A stretch of DNA of 64,000 nt from Actinoplanes lobatus (GTDB lineage: Bacteria; Actinomycetota; Actinomycetes; Mycobacteriales; Micromonosporaceae). The stretch covers positions 8,552,501 to 8,616,500 of the forward strand of contig NZ_JACHNC010000001.1 in the NCBI RefSeq assembly GCF_014205215.1, read 5' to 3'. The notes beneath the pieces were generated by a model. It searched no databases and was not told the origin of the DNA. It saw only the letters and a list, made by a program, of their open reading frames with translations. Below, one piece after another: positions 25,947 to 35,502 of the stretch; position 1 is the stretch's first letter; each line of letters starts with the position of its first letter. The position numbers and the translations under genes were made by a program.

Positions 25947-26558
25947 ATGAATGCTGTTTCGTGCCGGGGGCTGCGGTTCGCGTACGGCCCCCGAGGTGTT
26001 GATCTCGAAGTTGCCGCCGGGGAGATGGTCGCCCTGGTGGGTGTGAACGGCGCCGGGAAGACCACCACCATGGAGCTGCTGATCGGGCACCGGCGGCCGG
26101 CCGGTGGCACGATCCGGGTGCTGGGCCGGGATCCGTACGCCGAACGCCGCCGTCTCGCCACCGAGGTGGGCGTGGTCCCGCAGGACAGTGGCCTGGCGCC
26201 GGACCTCACCGTGACCGAGACGCTGCGGTTGTGGCTGCGCCTGCACCGCCGCCCGGTGGCGACGGAACTGCTCGGCGCGGTGGACCTGGAGCACCGGGCC
26301 GGGATGCGGGTGCGGCAGCTGTCCGGCGGCGAGCGGCGGCGCCTGGATCTGGCCGTCGCCCTGTGCGGGCGGCCGCGGCTGCTGCTGCTCGACGAGCCGA
26401 CCTCCGGACTCGACCCGGACTCCCGGGCCCGGACCTGGAAGCTGCTCCGGGAACACCGCGACGCGGGCACCTCGGTCCTGGTCAGCACCCACTATCCGGA
26501 GGAGGCGGAAGGGCTCGCCGACCGCATCGTGGTGATGGACGGCGGGATGCTGCGATGA
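25947..26558 (+). CDS. ABC transporter ATP-binding protein (drug-export type)
   Basis: 203 aa. Walker A is GVNGAGKT (32-39), the Q-loop region is VVPQDSG, the signature is LSGGE (125-129), Walker B and D-loop are LLLLDEPTSGLD, and the H-loop His is in STHYPEEAE. It is shorter than typical DrrA-like ATPases because the C-terminal extension is missing. Its stop overlaps the permease start (ATGA), so they form one exporter. Confidence 0.94.
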   Translation: MNAVSCRGLRFAYGPRGVDLEVAAGEMVALVGVNGAGKTTTMELLIGHRRPAGGTIRVLGRDPYAERRRLATEVGVVPQDSGLAPDLTVTETLRLWLRLHRRPVATELLGAVDLEHRAGMRVRQLSGGERRRLDLAVALCGRPRLLLLDEPTSGLDPDSRARTWKLLREHRDAGTSVLVSTHYPEEAEGLADRIVVMDGGMLR

Positions 26559-27268
26559 GGGCCTGGCTGCTGCTCGCCGGCGCCGAGTTCACCATGCTGC
26601 GCCGCAGCGCGTTCACGCTGGCGATGGGCGCGGTGCTGCCGCTGGCGCTCGGCGGGCTGATCCTGTGGGCGGAGGCGGACACCGGGCGGGCCGGCCCGGG
26701 AACGGCCGCCGGGTTGCTGCTGGTCACGCTGGTCACGCTCACCGCGTACGTCTCCGGCACCACCACCCTGGCGTCGCGCCGGCAGCAGAACGTGCTGCGC
26801 CGGTGGCGTGGCAGCGGCGCCTCCGACCCGGCGATCCTGGCCGCCGCCCTGACCCCGCCCGCGGTGCTGACCCTGGCCCAGGTGCTGCTGCTGTCCGTCG
26901 CCCTCGACCTGCGCGGCGTCCGGCCCGGCCCGCTGCTGCTGGCCGTACTGGCCGGAATCGTGGCGGCCTGCGCGCTGGCCGCCCTGACCGCGGCGTTCAC
27001 CTCGGCGCCCGAGCTGGCGCAGCTGACGACCACGCCGATCGCGCTGGCGTTCCTCGGTGGCGCGTTCTGGGTGGCCCGCACCCCACCGGCCGAGGTCGGC
27101 TGGGCCATGACGTTGCTGCCCGGGGCCGCGATCACCCAGCTGACCCGGATCGCCTGGGAGGTTCCCGGCACGGACGGCTCGCTGGTGGCGGTGGCGCTGC
27201 TGCTCGTCACGGCCGTGGCGGCGGTCGCGGCGGCCACCCGGGTCTTCGTCTGGGATCTCCGCCGCTGA
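26555..27268 (+). CDS. ABC transporter permease (ABC-2 type)
   Basis: 237 aa, six predicted transmembrane segments, with a conserved-looking ABC-2 core (TSAPELAQLTTTPIALAFLGGAFW). It starts inside the ATPase stop (ATGA). A half-size permease of this kind usually dimerises. With the divergent DesK/DesR pair it suggests a stress- or antibiotic-responsive exporter; the substrate is unknown. Confidence 0.9.
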   Translation: MRAWLLLAGAEFTMLRRSAFTLAMGAVLPLALGGLILWAEADTGRAGPGTAAGLLLVTLVTLTAYVSGTTTLASRRQQNVLRRWRGSGASDPAILAAALTPPAVLTLAQVLLLSVALDLRGVRPGPLLLAVLAGIVAACALAALTAAFTSAPELAQLTTTPIALAFLGGAFWVARTPPAEVGWAMTLLPGAAITQLTRIAWEVPGTDGSLVAVALLLVTAVAAVAAATRVFVWDLRR

Positions 27269-27308
27269 ACGGGTGGGGTCACCGGTCGGTCGGCAGGAAT
27301 CCGTCGCG

Positions 27309-28778
27309 TCAGATGGCGATGAAGCCGGTCCAGAGGCCGATCACGCCGATGATTCCGGAGGCCACGATCAGGATGCAGAGGACGGTTTCGGTGGGTGTGA
27401 ACAGTCGGCGGCCTCGTTCGCTGCGTGCCTTGACGTAGAGCAGGGTGGCGGGGGCGAGGAGTACCGAGCACAGCAGCAGGAACTTCAGGCCCGCGGCCTC
27501 GAACAGGAACAGTGTGTAGGCGGTCGCGATGCCGGCGATGATCGTCTCTTTGCGGCGGGTCCCGGCGGGCACGTTCTGGTAGGAGTCGCCGGTGAGCCCG
27601 AGCTTCAGCGCGTATGCGGCGGCGAGGAAGTAGGGGATCAATGCCAGGCTGGTGCACAGGTCGAGCATGAAGTTGAGCGCATCGGTCAGCACGAGGGTGA
27701 CGGCGAGCAGCAGTTGGACGGCCAGTGAGGTGACGACGAGCGCGGTGATCGGGGTCGCCTTGTCGTTCTCCTTGCCGAGGAAGGCGGGGAAGTCCTCGTT
27801 GTGGGCCGGGATGTACATCACCTCGGCGGCCATCAGGGTCCAGGCGAGGTAGGCGCCGAGGACGGAGATGATGACCCCGGCACTGATGAACCAGCTTCCC
27901 CAGTCGCCGACGACGTGTTCGAACACGCCGATCATCGAGGGCTGGCGGGTTGCGGCGATCTCCGGCTGGGTCATCACCGCGTAGCTCGACAGGGTCACCA
28001 GGGCGAAGATCGACAGCACCGCCAGGAAGCCCAGGACGGTGGCCTTGCCGACGTCTTCGCGTCGTTTGGCGTAGCGGGAGTAGACGCTGGCGCCCTCGAT
28101 GCCCAGGAACACGAACGTCGTGATGATCATCGTGTTGCGGACCTGCTCGTTGAGCGATCCGAGGTCGCCGTAGCCGGTGGCGGTCCAGTTGTCGGCGAAG
28201 ATGCCGGCGTCGAACGACAGGAACAGCACGACGATGAAGACCAGGATCGGCACGATCTTGAGGATCGTCACGATCCGGTTGATGATGGCCGCGTCACGGA
28301 CGCCGCGCGCGATGACGTAGTGGAACAGCCAGACGCCGGCGGTGGACAGCGCCAGTGCCACGACGGTGTCGCCGTCGCCGAAGGCGGGGAAGAACGCGCC
28401 GAGGGTCGCGCTGATGAACACCCAGTAGAAGGCGTTGCCGGCGACCGAGCTGGCCCAGAAGCCGATCGCGGAGTTGAAGCCGGCGTAGTCGCCGAAGCCG
28501 GCCTTGGCGTAGATGAAGACTCCGGAGTCCAGCTCGGGTTTGCGGATGGCGAGGTTCTGGAAGACGAAGGCGAGCATCAGCATCCCGGTGCCGGCGATCG
28601 CCCAGGCGATCAGCGCCCCGAGGATTCCGGTGGCCACACCGAAGCGCGCGGGTAGGGAGAACACGCCGGCGCCGACCATCCCGCCGACCACCATCGCGGT
28701 GAGGGTGGGCAGGCTCATCTTGGCCGGTGTCACGACCGGGGGGTCGGCAACCGGGGTGTGAGCGGCGGTGTCGGCCAT
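27309..28778 (-). CDS. APC-superfamily amino acid antiporter (ArcD-like arginine/ornithine type)
   Basis: 489 aa, about 12 transmembrane segments. The first helix has MVVGGMVGAGVFSLPA, the substrate-binding motif of the basic amino acid/polyamine antiporter family, and later FVFLGIEGASVYSRYAKRREDVG. The start is 2 bp after the preceding stop, with ggagtg upstream. It is third in an operon led by arginine deiminase, so arginine uptake in exchange for ornithine or citrulline is the likely role. Confidence 0.9.
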   Translation of the reverse strand: MADTAAHTPVADPPVVTPAKMSLPTLTAMVVGGMVGAGVFSLPARFGVATGILGALIAWAIAGTGMLMLAFVFQNLAIRKPELDSGVFIYAKAGFGDYAGFNSAIGFWASSVAGNAFYWVFISATLGAFFPAFGDGDTVVALALSTAGVWLFHYVIARGVRDAAIINRIVTILKIVPILVFIVVLFLSFDAGIFADNWTATGYGDLGSLNEQVRNTMIITTFVFLGIEGASVYSRYAKRREDVGKATVLGFLAVLSIFALVTLSSYAVMTQPEIAATRQPSMIGVFEHVVGDWGSWFISAGVIISVLGAYLAWTLMAAEVMYIPAHNEDFPAFLGKENDKATPITALVVTSLAVQLLLAVTLVLTDALNFMLDLCTSLALIPYFLAAAYALKLGLTGDSYQNVPAGTRRKETIIAGIATAYTLFLFEAAGLKFLLLCSVLLAPATLLYVKARSERGRRLFTPTETVLCILIVASGIIGVIGLWTGFIAI

Positions 28779-28780
28779 GG

Positions 28781-30268
28781 TCAGTCACTCCGTTCTGGTG
28801 ACGGGTCGACCACGGCTGGCTCGACCCTCTCGATCTTGAAACCGGTGATGCCGTACAGCACGCTCAGCGCGGGGCTGGCGTAGCAGAAGATGGCGTACGG
28901 CAGGTAGAGCAGGGTGGAGACGCCGAGGGTGGCGCCCATGAACGCCCCGCACGAGTTCCACGGCACCAGCGGGGAGGTGACCGTGCCGCTGTCCGCGGTC
29001 AGCCGGGACAGGTTCGTCGGGGCGAGACCGCGGCGGGCGAACTCGACTCGGAAGACACGGGCGGGCAGGATCAGGGCGATGTACTGGTCGCCGGCGACGA
29101 CGTTCAGGCCGAAGGCGCACGCGAACACGGTGAAGAACAGCCGGCCGGTGCTCTTCGCGGAGGCGATCATCGGGTCGACCAGTCGCGCGATCAGCCCGAA
29201 CTTCTCCAGCAGGACGCCGAAGGTCACGGCTCCGAAGATCAGCCACAGGGTGAACAGCATGCTCGACATGCCGCCGCGGGAGACGAGCCGGTCCACGTCG
29301 GCGATGCCGGTCTCGGCGTGGAACCCGGTCGCCATCGCCAGCCAGGTCGCCTTGATCGATTCCACCAGCATGTTGCCCTGCCCGGCGATGAAGTCGGCGA
29401 TGACCTGCCGCTGGGTGAATGCGGCGAGCACGCCGGCGAACAGCGCCGAGGCGAGCAGGGAGAGTGACGCCGGCGCCTTGCGCACCGACAGCACGATCAG
29501 CAGCAACAGTGGCAGCAGGTTTACCGGGCTGATCCAATACAGTTGGTCGAGGTCGGCCAGTTCGGTCGCTGTCGCCACGGCGTCCTGCACGTCCGGGGCC
29601 CGGACCAGGCCCACGATGAAGAAGACGGCCAGCGCGATCAAGAAGGCCGGCCCGGAGGTCCACACCTGGCGTTTGATGTGCTCGCGTGGGTCGACCCCGG
29701 CCATCTGCGCGGTCAGGATGGTCGTCTCCGACAGCGGTGAGGTCTTGTCGCCGAGGTAGGCGCCCGAGATCACCGCCCCCGCGGTGATCGCGGGCGAGAC
29801 GTCGAGCAGGGTGGCGATCCCGACCAGGCCCACGCCGATCGTCGCCGCGGTGGTCCAGGAGCTGCCGATGCTCAGCGCGACGATCCCGCAGATGATCGCC
29901 GTGGCCGCGTAGAACCACGACGGCGACAGCACCTGAATGCCGTAGTAGACCAGTGTGGGGATGGTGCCGGACAGGTTCCAGGTGCCGATCAGCGCCCCCA
30001 CGGCCAGCAGGATGAACATGGCGCTGGTCACCGAGGCGAGCGCCTCCTGCCCGGCGCCTTGCACCTCCTGCCAGGTGTGCCCGTTCTTCAGCGCGATCAA
30101 CGCCGCGATCGCGGCGCACATCACCAGAGCCACCTGCAGCGGCCCGTCCAGCGCATCCAGACCGAACAGCGCCAGGGAACTCGCGATCAGCGCCGCCAGC
30201 GCGACCAGGGGGATGACCGCATCGATCAGCGACGGTCTCCTGACCGTAGGCCCTCCGGGTTCTGCCAT
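28781..30268 (-). CDS. NhaC-family Na+/H+ antiporter-like transporter
   Basis: 495 aa with 11-12 hydrophobic segments. Motifs such as SIGSSWTTAATIGVGLVGIA and ISGAYLGDKTSPLSETT are characteristic of NhaC. The later helix region FGLNVVAGDQYIALILPAR also fits. It lies between arcA and the APC antiporter on the same strand. NhaC-type proteins are frequently found with arginine catabolism genes and may exchange ions or arginine-related solutes. Substrate assignment is inference. Confidence 0.9.
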   Translation of the reverse strand: MAEPGGPTVRRPSLIDAVIPLVALAALIASSLALFGLDALDGPLQVALVMCAAIAALIALKNGHTWQEVQGAGQEALASVTSAMFILLAVGALIGTWNLSGTIPTLVYYGIQVLSPSWFYAATAIICGIVALSIGSSWTTAATIGVGLVGIATLLDVSPAITAGAVISGAYLGDKTSPLSETTILTAQMAGVDPREHIKRQVWTSGPAFLIALAVFFIVGLVRAPDVQDAVATATELADLDQLYWISPVNLLPLLLLIVLSVRKAPASLSLLASALFAGVLAAFTQRQVIADFIAGQGNMLVESIKATWLAMATGFHAETGIADVDRLVSRGGMSSMLFTLWLIFGAVTFGVLLEKFGLIARLVDPMIASAKSTGRLFFTVFACAFGLNVVAGDQYIALILPARVFRVEFARRGLAPTNLSRLTADSGTVTSPLVPWNSCGAFMGATLGVSTLLYLPYAIFCYASPALSVLYGITGFKIERVEPAVVDPSPERSD

Positions 30269-30298
30269 CGCGTACCTTCCAGGACACGGGACGCGTTG

Positions 30299-31543
30299 TC
30301 AGAAGTCCACGGCGTCGCGAATCAGTGGGCAGGTCATGCAATGCCCGCCGCCCCGGCCGCGGCCGAGTTCGGCGCCGACGATCGTGATGACCTCGACGCC
30401 GGCGCGGCGCAGCAGCGTGTTCGTCTGGGTGTTGCGGTCGTAGGTGAACACCACGCCGGGCTCGACCGCGACCGCGTTGTTGCCGCTGTCCCATTGCTGG
30501 CGTTCCGAGGCGTACACGTCGCCGCCGGTCTCGATGACCCGCAACTGTTTGAGGTTCAGCGATGCGGCGACCACGTCGACGAACCTGCGGTCGCCCTCGT
30601 CGACCACGTCGACGCCAGGGTCCTTGTCACTGGGCAGCAGGGAGAACGTGTGGATGCCGTCCACGATGGCCGGATAGACCGTGACGATGTCACGGTCGGC
30701 GAAGGTGAGTACGGTGTCCAGGTGCATCGCGGCCCGCAGTTTCGGCATTCCGGCCACGATGACACGTTCGGCCGCGCCCGCCGCGAAAAGCGCCGCCGCC
30801 ACCTGGGTGATGGCTTGCCGTGACGTACGCTCGCTCATTCCCACGAGCACCACGCCGTTACCGACCGGCATGACGTCGCCGCCCTCGAACGTCGACAGAC
30901 CCCAGTCCTGTTCGGGGTCACCCCACCAGACCGTCGCGCCGGCGAAGTCGGGGTGGAACTGATAGATGGCCTTCATCAGCAGGGTCTCGTCATGCCGGGC
31001 CGGCCAGTACAGCGGGTTGAGGGTCACCCCGCCGTACAGCCAGCAGGTGGTGTCCCGGGTGTAGAGCGTGTTCGGCAGCGGCGGCATCAGGTATTCCCGG
31101 GTGCCGGTCTGCTCCCTCGCGAGGGACACGTACCCGGAGCGGAAGTCGTCCGGCAGGTCCGAGGTGGCCAGCCCGCCGATCAGGAACTCGCTGAGCTCAC
31201 GGGGTTTGAGTTCGCCGAGGAACGCCCGGGTTTCAGTGAGCAGGCCGAGTCCCACCTCGTTGGCGATGATCTTGCGGTCCAGCAGCCACTTCTTGGCTTC
31301 CGGAATCGCCATGGTGTCGGCCAGCAACTCGTGCAACTCGACCACCTCGACACCGCGGTTGCGCAGCTTGTTCACGAAGTCCAGATGATCGCGCTGTGCG
31401 TTCTCCACCCACATGACGTCGTCGAACAGCAGGTCGTCGGCGTTGGTGGGGGTGAGCCGGCGATGCGCCAGGCCAGGCGCGCAGACCAGGACCTTGCGCA
31501 GCCGACCGACCTCCGAATGGACCCCGAAGTTGTTGGCGGGCAT
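30299..31543 (-). CDS. arcA: Arginine deiminase
   Basis: 414 aa, close to the family norm. The C-terminal catalytic Cys402 lies in GGGHCMTCP. Other hallmark stretches are [15 protein letters not shown] at the N-terminus, NTLYTRDTT and [15 protein letters not shown]. The start is supported by ccggaggtacgtc before the ATG. It converts arginine to citrulline plus ammonia. Carbamoyltransferase (arcB) and carbamate kinase (arcC) genes are not in the window, so only the first step and two transporters are encoded here. A role in ammonia production or acid/low-oxygen stress is plausible. Confidence 0.97.
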   Translation of the reverse strand: MPANNFGVHSEVGRLRKVLVCAPGLAHRRLTPTNADDLLFDDVMWVENAQRDHLDFVNKLRNRGVEVVELHELLADTMAIPEAKKWLLDRKIIANEVGLGLLTETRAFLGELKPRELSEFLIGGLATSDLPDDFRSGYVSLAREQTGTREYLMPPLPNTLYTRDTTCWLYGGVTLNPLYWPARHDETLLMKAIYQFHPDFAGATVWWGDPEQDWGLSTFEGGDVMPVGNGVVLVGMSERTSRQAITQVAAALFAAGAAERVIVAGMPKLRAAMHLDTVLTFADRDIVTVYPAIVDGIHTFSLLPSDKDPGVDVVDEGDRRFVDVVAASLNLKQLRVIETGGDVYASERQQWDSGNNAVAVEPGVVFTYDRNTQTNTLLRRAGVEVITIVGAELGRGRGGGHCMTCPLIRDAVDF

Positions 31544-31846
31544 GACGTACCTCCGGTCAGGGTTGACTGACGGTTACGGCTGCCCGCTGCGAGGAGCGCC
31601 GCGCGCCTGTCCGAATTTTTGCTTAACGCCCTATTATGTCCGAGTATCCCAGATTGAAGGGGTTACGGCTTGGAAGGACGATTTCCAGCGCATTCAAGGC
31701 CTGCCTCCGGCCGCGCGCCGACCTCACTGAAGATGACGCCAGAACAAGGGCGCCGACCTGCGTGAACAACACGGGCCCGTGGCCCGGCCGCGTCGTGCGC
31801 CCGGCAGCCCGGATGCTCGGTCAGTGACGCGAGACATCCATGGCGG
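31544..31846. promoter_or_regulatory. Intergenic region upstream of arcA
   Basis: 303 bp without a gene. The stretch 31600-31660 is AT-rich for this genome (aatttttgcttaacgccctattatg) and contains two direct tgtccga motifs 29 bp apart. It should contain the arcA operon promoter, reading leftward. I cannot assign a specific regulator. Confidence 0.45.
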
Positions 31847-32332
31847 TCATTCCGTGTCGAGCTCGTCGGCCAGTTCCTTCTCCTGCTCGTGCGACAGCGA
31901 CGTCTTGAGGACCTGGCCGCCGAACGGCTTGAGCGCATCGATGAACTTGTCCTCGGTCCGCTGCCCGCTCATGATCACAACAGCGGCCTTGCCAGGGCCC
32001 AACAGGGACTGCACCCGATCCCGGAACGACCTGTCGATACCGACCTTGCCCAACACGCCGAACAGGGCGCCGAGAGCGCCGCCGAGCACGACCCCGGCGA
32101 CCGGAACCAGGAACAGCAGCCCGAACAACGCCCCCCACAGCGCCCCACCCGCCGCAGACCCCGACACAACCCTGGTAGGCGTGTCCACATGGCTCTCTCC
32201 ATCCGAGTCGACGGTAACCACCGCCAAACCGGTCAGGTCGACGATCCGGTCCTTCTGTAACTCGATCACCTGCGCGTAGCAGCGCTTGGCGGTGTCGTGG
32301 TCGTCGTACCCGATGATGATCAAATCTGACAT
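31847..32332 (-). CDS. DUF1269-family membrane protein
   Basis: 161 aa. The start ATG at 32332 is preceded by gggggct. The N-terminal half is a small alpha/beta domain (LIIIGYDDHDTAKRCYAQV). A Gly/Ala-rich double-hairpin membrane segment follows (GSAAGGALWGALFGLLFLVPVAG and GGALGALFGVLG; about 78-118), then a short soluble tail ending in acidic residues. This is the layout of the DUF1269 family, often induced by stress. Function unknown. Confidence 0.85.
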   Translation of the reverse strand: MSDLIIIGYDDHDTAKRCYAQVIELQKDRIVDLTGLAVVTVDSDGESHVDTPTRVVSGSAAGGALWGALFGLLFLVPVAGVVLGGALGALFGVLGKVGIDRSFRDRVQSLLGPGKAAVVIMSGQRTEDKFIDALKPFGGQVLKTSLSHEQEKELADELDTE

Positions 32333-32608
32333 GTCACAGCCCCCGTTCCCGGCATGCTCGGCATCGCACCCCGCCCAAGCCCTGAGCAGGGGCGGATCAG
32401 CCGCCGGTGTCACTGGAACCCTAGGCAGCGGCCGGCGACGACGTCCTCATCCGCCAAGAATGATCATCAAGCGGCCGGGAACGTGACCTCCGGCCCGCAT
32501 CCGGGTGCCGCCGGCCCTGGCCGGAGCGGTGGCGCCCGGCGCAGAGTGCACGGGAGCCGGTCACCAACCCGCGACGGGCCCGGCCCATCCACCCCGGGGA
32601 GCTTTCTC

Positions 32609-33766
32609 ATGCGACCGAGCACGGCGACCGGGGTCCGGATCCCCCGGCAGGACAGCACCGACCGCCCTTTCATCGTGATCTGGGAGGCCACCCAGGCCTG
32701 TCCGCTGGCCTGCCGGCACTGCCGCGCCGAGGCCCGGCCGGAACGCGACACCGGGGAACTGTCCACCGACGAGGCCGTCGGCCTGATGCGCCAGATCGCC
32801 GACTTCGGCCGCCCGTCACCGCTGTTCGTCATCACCGGCGGCGACCCGTTCCAGCGTCCGGACCTGAACACCCTGGTCGCTGCGGGCACCGACCTGGGCC
32901 TGGCGGTGTCGGTGTCGCCGTCCGGAACCCCGACCCTGACCCGCGACGCCCTGGCCGGCCTCCGCGACGCGGGCGCCCGGGCGATCTCGCTCAGCGTCGA
33001 CGCGGCCGAACCCACCGGCCACGACGGGTTCCGGGGCGTGCCCGGCGTCTTCGCCGCGACGCTGCGCGCCTGGGAGGACGCCCGGGAACTCGGGCTCAAG
33101 GTACAGATCAACACCACGGTCACCGCGGACACCGTGACCGGCCTGCCGCGCATCGCCGCCCTGGTGCGCGACCGCGGCGCCCTGCTCTGGAGCGTGTTCT
33201 TCCTGGTCCAGACGGGCCGCGGATCCGCCCTGCGAGCCCTGGGCGCGGACGCCACCGAGGACGTCCTGCACGCGCTGTACGACATCGGCGAGACCGTTCC
33301 GGTCAAGACCACCGAGGCCCACCACTTCCGCCGGGTCTGCATCCAGCGCGGCAGCGGTCAGGGGCCGGACGGTCGTGGCGCCCTCTACCGGCGGCTCCAC
33401 CGCGACCTGGCCGCCCTCGGCCTGCTCGACGGCGGCCGCCGGTCCCGCCGCCCACCGCTGCGGGTGAGCGCCGCCAACGGTTTCGTCTTCGTCTCGCACC
33501 GCGGCGACGTGTTCCCGAGCGGCTTCCTGCCGATGGCCGCCGGCAACGTCCGCGATCAGCCGCTGACCGACATCTATCGCTCATCGCCGCTGTTCACGGC
33601 ACTGCGCGACCCGGACCGGCTGGGCGGCCGGTGCGGGGTGTGCGAGTTCCGCACGGTCTGCGGCGGCTCACGGGCCCGGGCGTACGCGACGACCGGTGAC
33701 GTCTTCGCCGAAGAACCCACATGTTCCTACCAGCCGGGATCCTGGCATGACGGGAAGCGCCTCTGA
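32609..33766 (+). CDS. Radical SAM/SPASM protein (TIGR04053-like)
   Basis: 385 aa. The radical SAM cluster motif is Cys31-Cys35-Cys38 in ACPLACRHCRAEA, with GGDPF (the GGE-like motif) following. The C-terminal SPASM-type region contains CGVCEFRTVCGG and a final Cys in EPTCSY. The start is fixed by ggggag before the ATG at 32609. It belongs to the group of SPASM proteins related to heme-tailoring enzymes (AhbD-like); the substrate is unknown. The 3' end is duplicated 2.4 kb downstream. The stop codon is followed immediately by gatcttt, the same start as the interspersed 3'-end repeat. Confidence 0.88.
   Translation: MRPSTATGVRIPRQDSTDRPFIVIWEATQACPLACRHCRAEARPERDTGELSTDEAVGLMRQIADFGRPSPLFVITGGDPFQRPDLNTLVAAGTDLGLAVSVSPSGTPTLTRDALAGLRDAGARAISLSVDAAEPTGHDGFRGVPGVFAATLRAWEDARELGLKVQINTTVTADTVTGLPRIAALVRDRGALLWSVFFLVQTGRGSALRALGADATEDVLHALYDIGETVPVKTTEAHHFRRVCIQRGSGQGPDGRGALYRRLHRDLAALGLLDGGRRSRRPPLRVSAANGFVFVSHRGDVFPSGFLPMAAGNVRDQPLTDIYRSSPLFTALRDPDRLGGRCGVCEFRTVCGGSRARAYATTGDVFAEEPTCSYQPGSWHDGKRL
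33511..33754 (+). repeat. Copy 1 of a 244-bp duplication (within the radical SAM gene)
   Basis: Matches 35956-36199 in direct orientation with 8 differences over 244 bp, about 97% identity. Six of the eight differences are synonymous in the shared frame. Confidence 0.95.
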
Positions 33767-35330
33767 GATCTTTGGTTTTGTTCAGTCCGGGGTGCTGGCC
33801 GGTCGCGTGGTGTCACGGGTGTGGCGGTCACGTGCCGGTGGAATCCTCGGCTGACGGCCCGGCCGCGATCGTGGTTGCGGCTGGGCGGGTTGTTTGATCT
33901 CGTGGTCGGCCTCTGGCCCGGCCTGGTGGGCCGGGTCTGGGAGGGTCGTCCCGCCGGACGCTGTCCCACCGCACCGGTCGGGGCGGGGGCGGGGCGGGAA
34001 CCCGGTGTCGCGAGGGCGCCGGGCTGGAAACTCGGAAACCCCGCGATTGTTGCCGTGGTGGGCGGGGTGGGGTGGGTCGGGTCTTGTCCCGCACCGCGCG
34101 GACCGGTCCGTCGATGGTGGCGCGGATGGCGAGGGTCCCGGCGCGGGTGCCGGTGGTGTGCTGCTGGCCGAGCAGCCCGCGGGCGACGATCCGCTGCGAC
34201 GCGGCATGATCCCGGTCGGCCGACAGGCGGCAGTGCGGGCAGTGGGCCCATTTGTGACCGCGGCTGGTGACCCGGTCGGGAGCTTTCACATGCCGCAGGA
34301 GGTGTCCGCAGCGGGGGCAGCCGGCACTGGTGCCGCGGGCGGGGACGGTGACCACCGCGATCCCGGCCTTGCCGGCCAAATGCCGCAGGGCGTCGAAGAT
34401 CTGGCCGCGGACGTGGGCGCCGAACCTACGGTTCATACTCCGTCCGAGCCCGCGGGTCTCCAGGGTGGCGAGGTCCTCGATGTAGATGACACTCACCTGG
34501 GCGGTGATGGCGTGGTCGACGGCCCAGCGGGCGGCGGCCCAGGCGAGACTGCCGTTCAGGTGACGGATCTTCGCCTGCACCCGCTGATGTTCGCGTTCCA
34601 GCAGGTCGTGGCGGGTTTGCAGGACCGGGTCGGGACGGCCGGTAAGCAGCCTGGCGTGCTGGTCGGTTTTCGCCCGGACCTGTTCGGCGATGGTCCGCAG
34701 CCGCAACAGTTTCGCGCTGACACCGGCCGCGTCGAAGCTCAGGGGTGTGTTGTCGGCCAGGACTCGGCGGCGGCCCTGCCGATCGGTGCCGAGGCGGGCG
34801 ATGCTGCCGGTGAGCAGGGTGGTGTTCCCCCAGTCCAGGCCCAAAGCGTGCACATGCCCGGCCGGTTCGGCGGCGGGTACCGGGATCCGCCACGGCACAT
34901 CCACCCGCACCCGGCCCTCGACCAGCCGCAGCGTCGGGGTGTGCACACTCGCCTGGGCGGGCACGGTCGGCGGGATGCGGACCGGCAGGGTCAGCCACTG
35001 CCAGTCCCGGTGGCTGCGCGGGTGTGCACAGGCGGGTAGCAGGATCCGCAGCTGCAGGTGGGTGTCGGGCCGGTCGGGGTCGCGTTCGACGGTGACCTGC
35101 TGCCGGTCGCAGGCGGCGAGCAGGATCTGCCCCGACACCCGCGGCGCGGCCTCCACCTCGGTCACCGACCCCGGCAGCCTGCACGTGGCGGTAGCGGTCA
35201 ACCCGGCCGTCCGGTCCTGGCCCACACTGCCAGCCGCCCCGGAAGCCGCCATCACGCCCGAAACCGTACCTCCAACATGGAGGAAACTGCACCTTCCCTA
35301 AAGAACTCAATCAACTGTCGGCAGACCCTT
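33767..35330 (-). mobile_element. Putative TnpB-only (IS200/IS605- or IS607-like) element
   Basis: The region between the radical SAM stop and about 35.3 kb holds only a TnpB-type gene and non-coding flanks. No tnpA partner is present, as in the many IS1341-like solo elements. The boundaries are not defined by target duplications. The right end would lie near 33767-33830 (3' of tnpB, where guide-RNA scaffolds usually sit). At the other end a hairpin (cctccaacatggagg) and a TTGAT on the minus strand near 35310-35314 are possible end signals. Confidence 0.5.
33828..35255 (-). CDS. tnpB: TnpB-like RNA-guided nuclease / transposon accessory protein
   Basis: 475 aa. The RuvC-like catalytic triad is visible: Asp141 in ALGLDWGN, Glu260 in VIYIEDLATL, and Asp349 in SADRDHAASQRI. 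The zinc ribbon is Cys313/316 (GCPRCG) and Cys339/342 (HCPHC). By family it cleaves DNA guided by RNA transcribed from the element's end. The N-terminal recognition part looks short and starts in low-complexity sequence, so the gene may be truncated at its 5' end. A Pro/Arg-rich tail of about 100 residues after the RuvC domain is unusual and may be read-through into the element's non-coding end. Whether it is active is uncertain. Confidence 0.85.
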   Translation of the reverse strand: MMAASGAAGSVGQDRTAGLTATATCRLPGSVTEVEAAPRVSGQILLAACDRQQVTVERDPDRPDTHLQLRILLPACAHPRSHRDWQWLTLPVRIPPTVPAQASVHTPTLRLVEGRVRVDVPWRIPVPAAEPAGHVHALGLDWGNTTLLTGSIARLGTDRQGRRRVLADNTPLSFDAAGVSAKLLRLRTIAEQVRAKTDQHARLLTGRPDPVLQTRHDLLEREHQRVQAKIRHLNGSLAWAAARWAVDHAITAQVSVIYIEDLATLETRGLGRSMNRRFGAHVRGQIFDALRHLAGKAGIAVVTVPARGTSAGCPRCGHLLRHVKAPDRVTSRGHKWAHCPHCRLSADRDHAASQRIVARGLLGQQHTTGTRAGTLAIRATIDGPVRAVRDKTRPTPPRPPRQQSRGFRVSSPAPSRHRVPAPPPPRPVRWDSVRRDDPPRPGPPGRARGRPRDQTTRPAATTIAAGPSAEDSTGT

Positions 35331-35502
35331 CGATGGACCAGTCCGTCTAGGTCAGCACCCTGATTTTCGCGGTGCCAGATCGCCATCTCCAGCACGTCGC
35401 GGTGAGAAGAACAGGTTTAGCCCACAGTTTGGTGCCGAGCCGCCATCACGGCAGCCCGGCACAGTCTTCTTCACACTCACTTTTGAACAAACCCGCCCCA
35501 TG

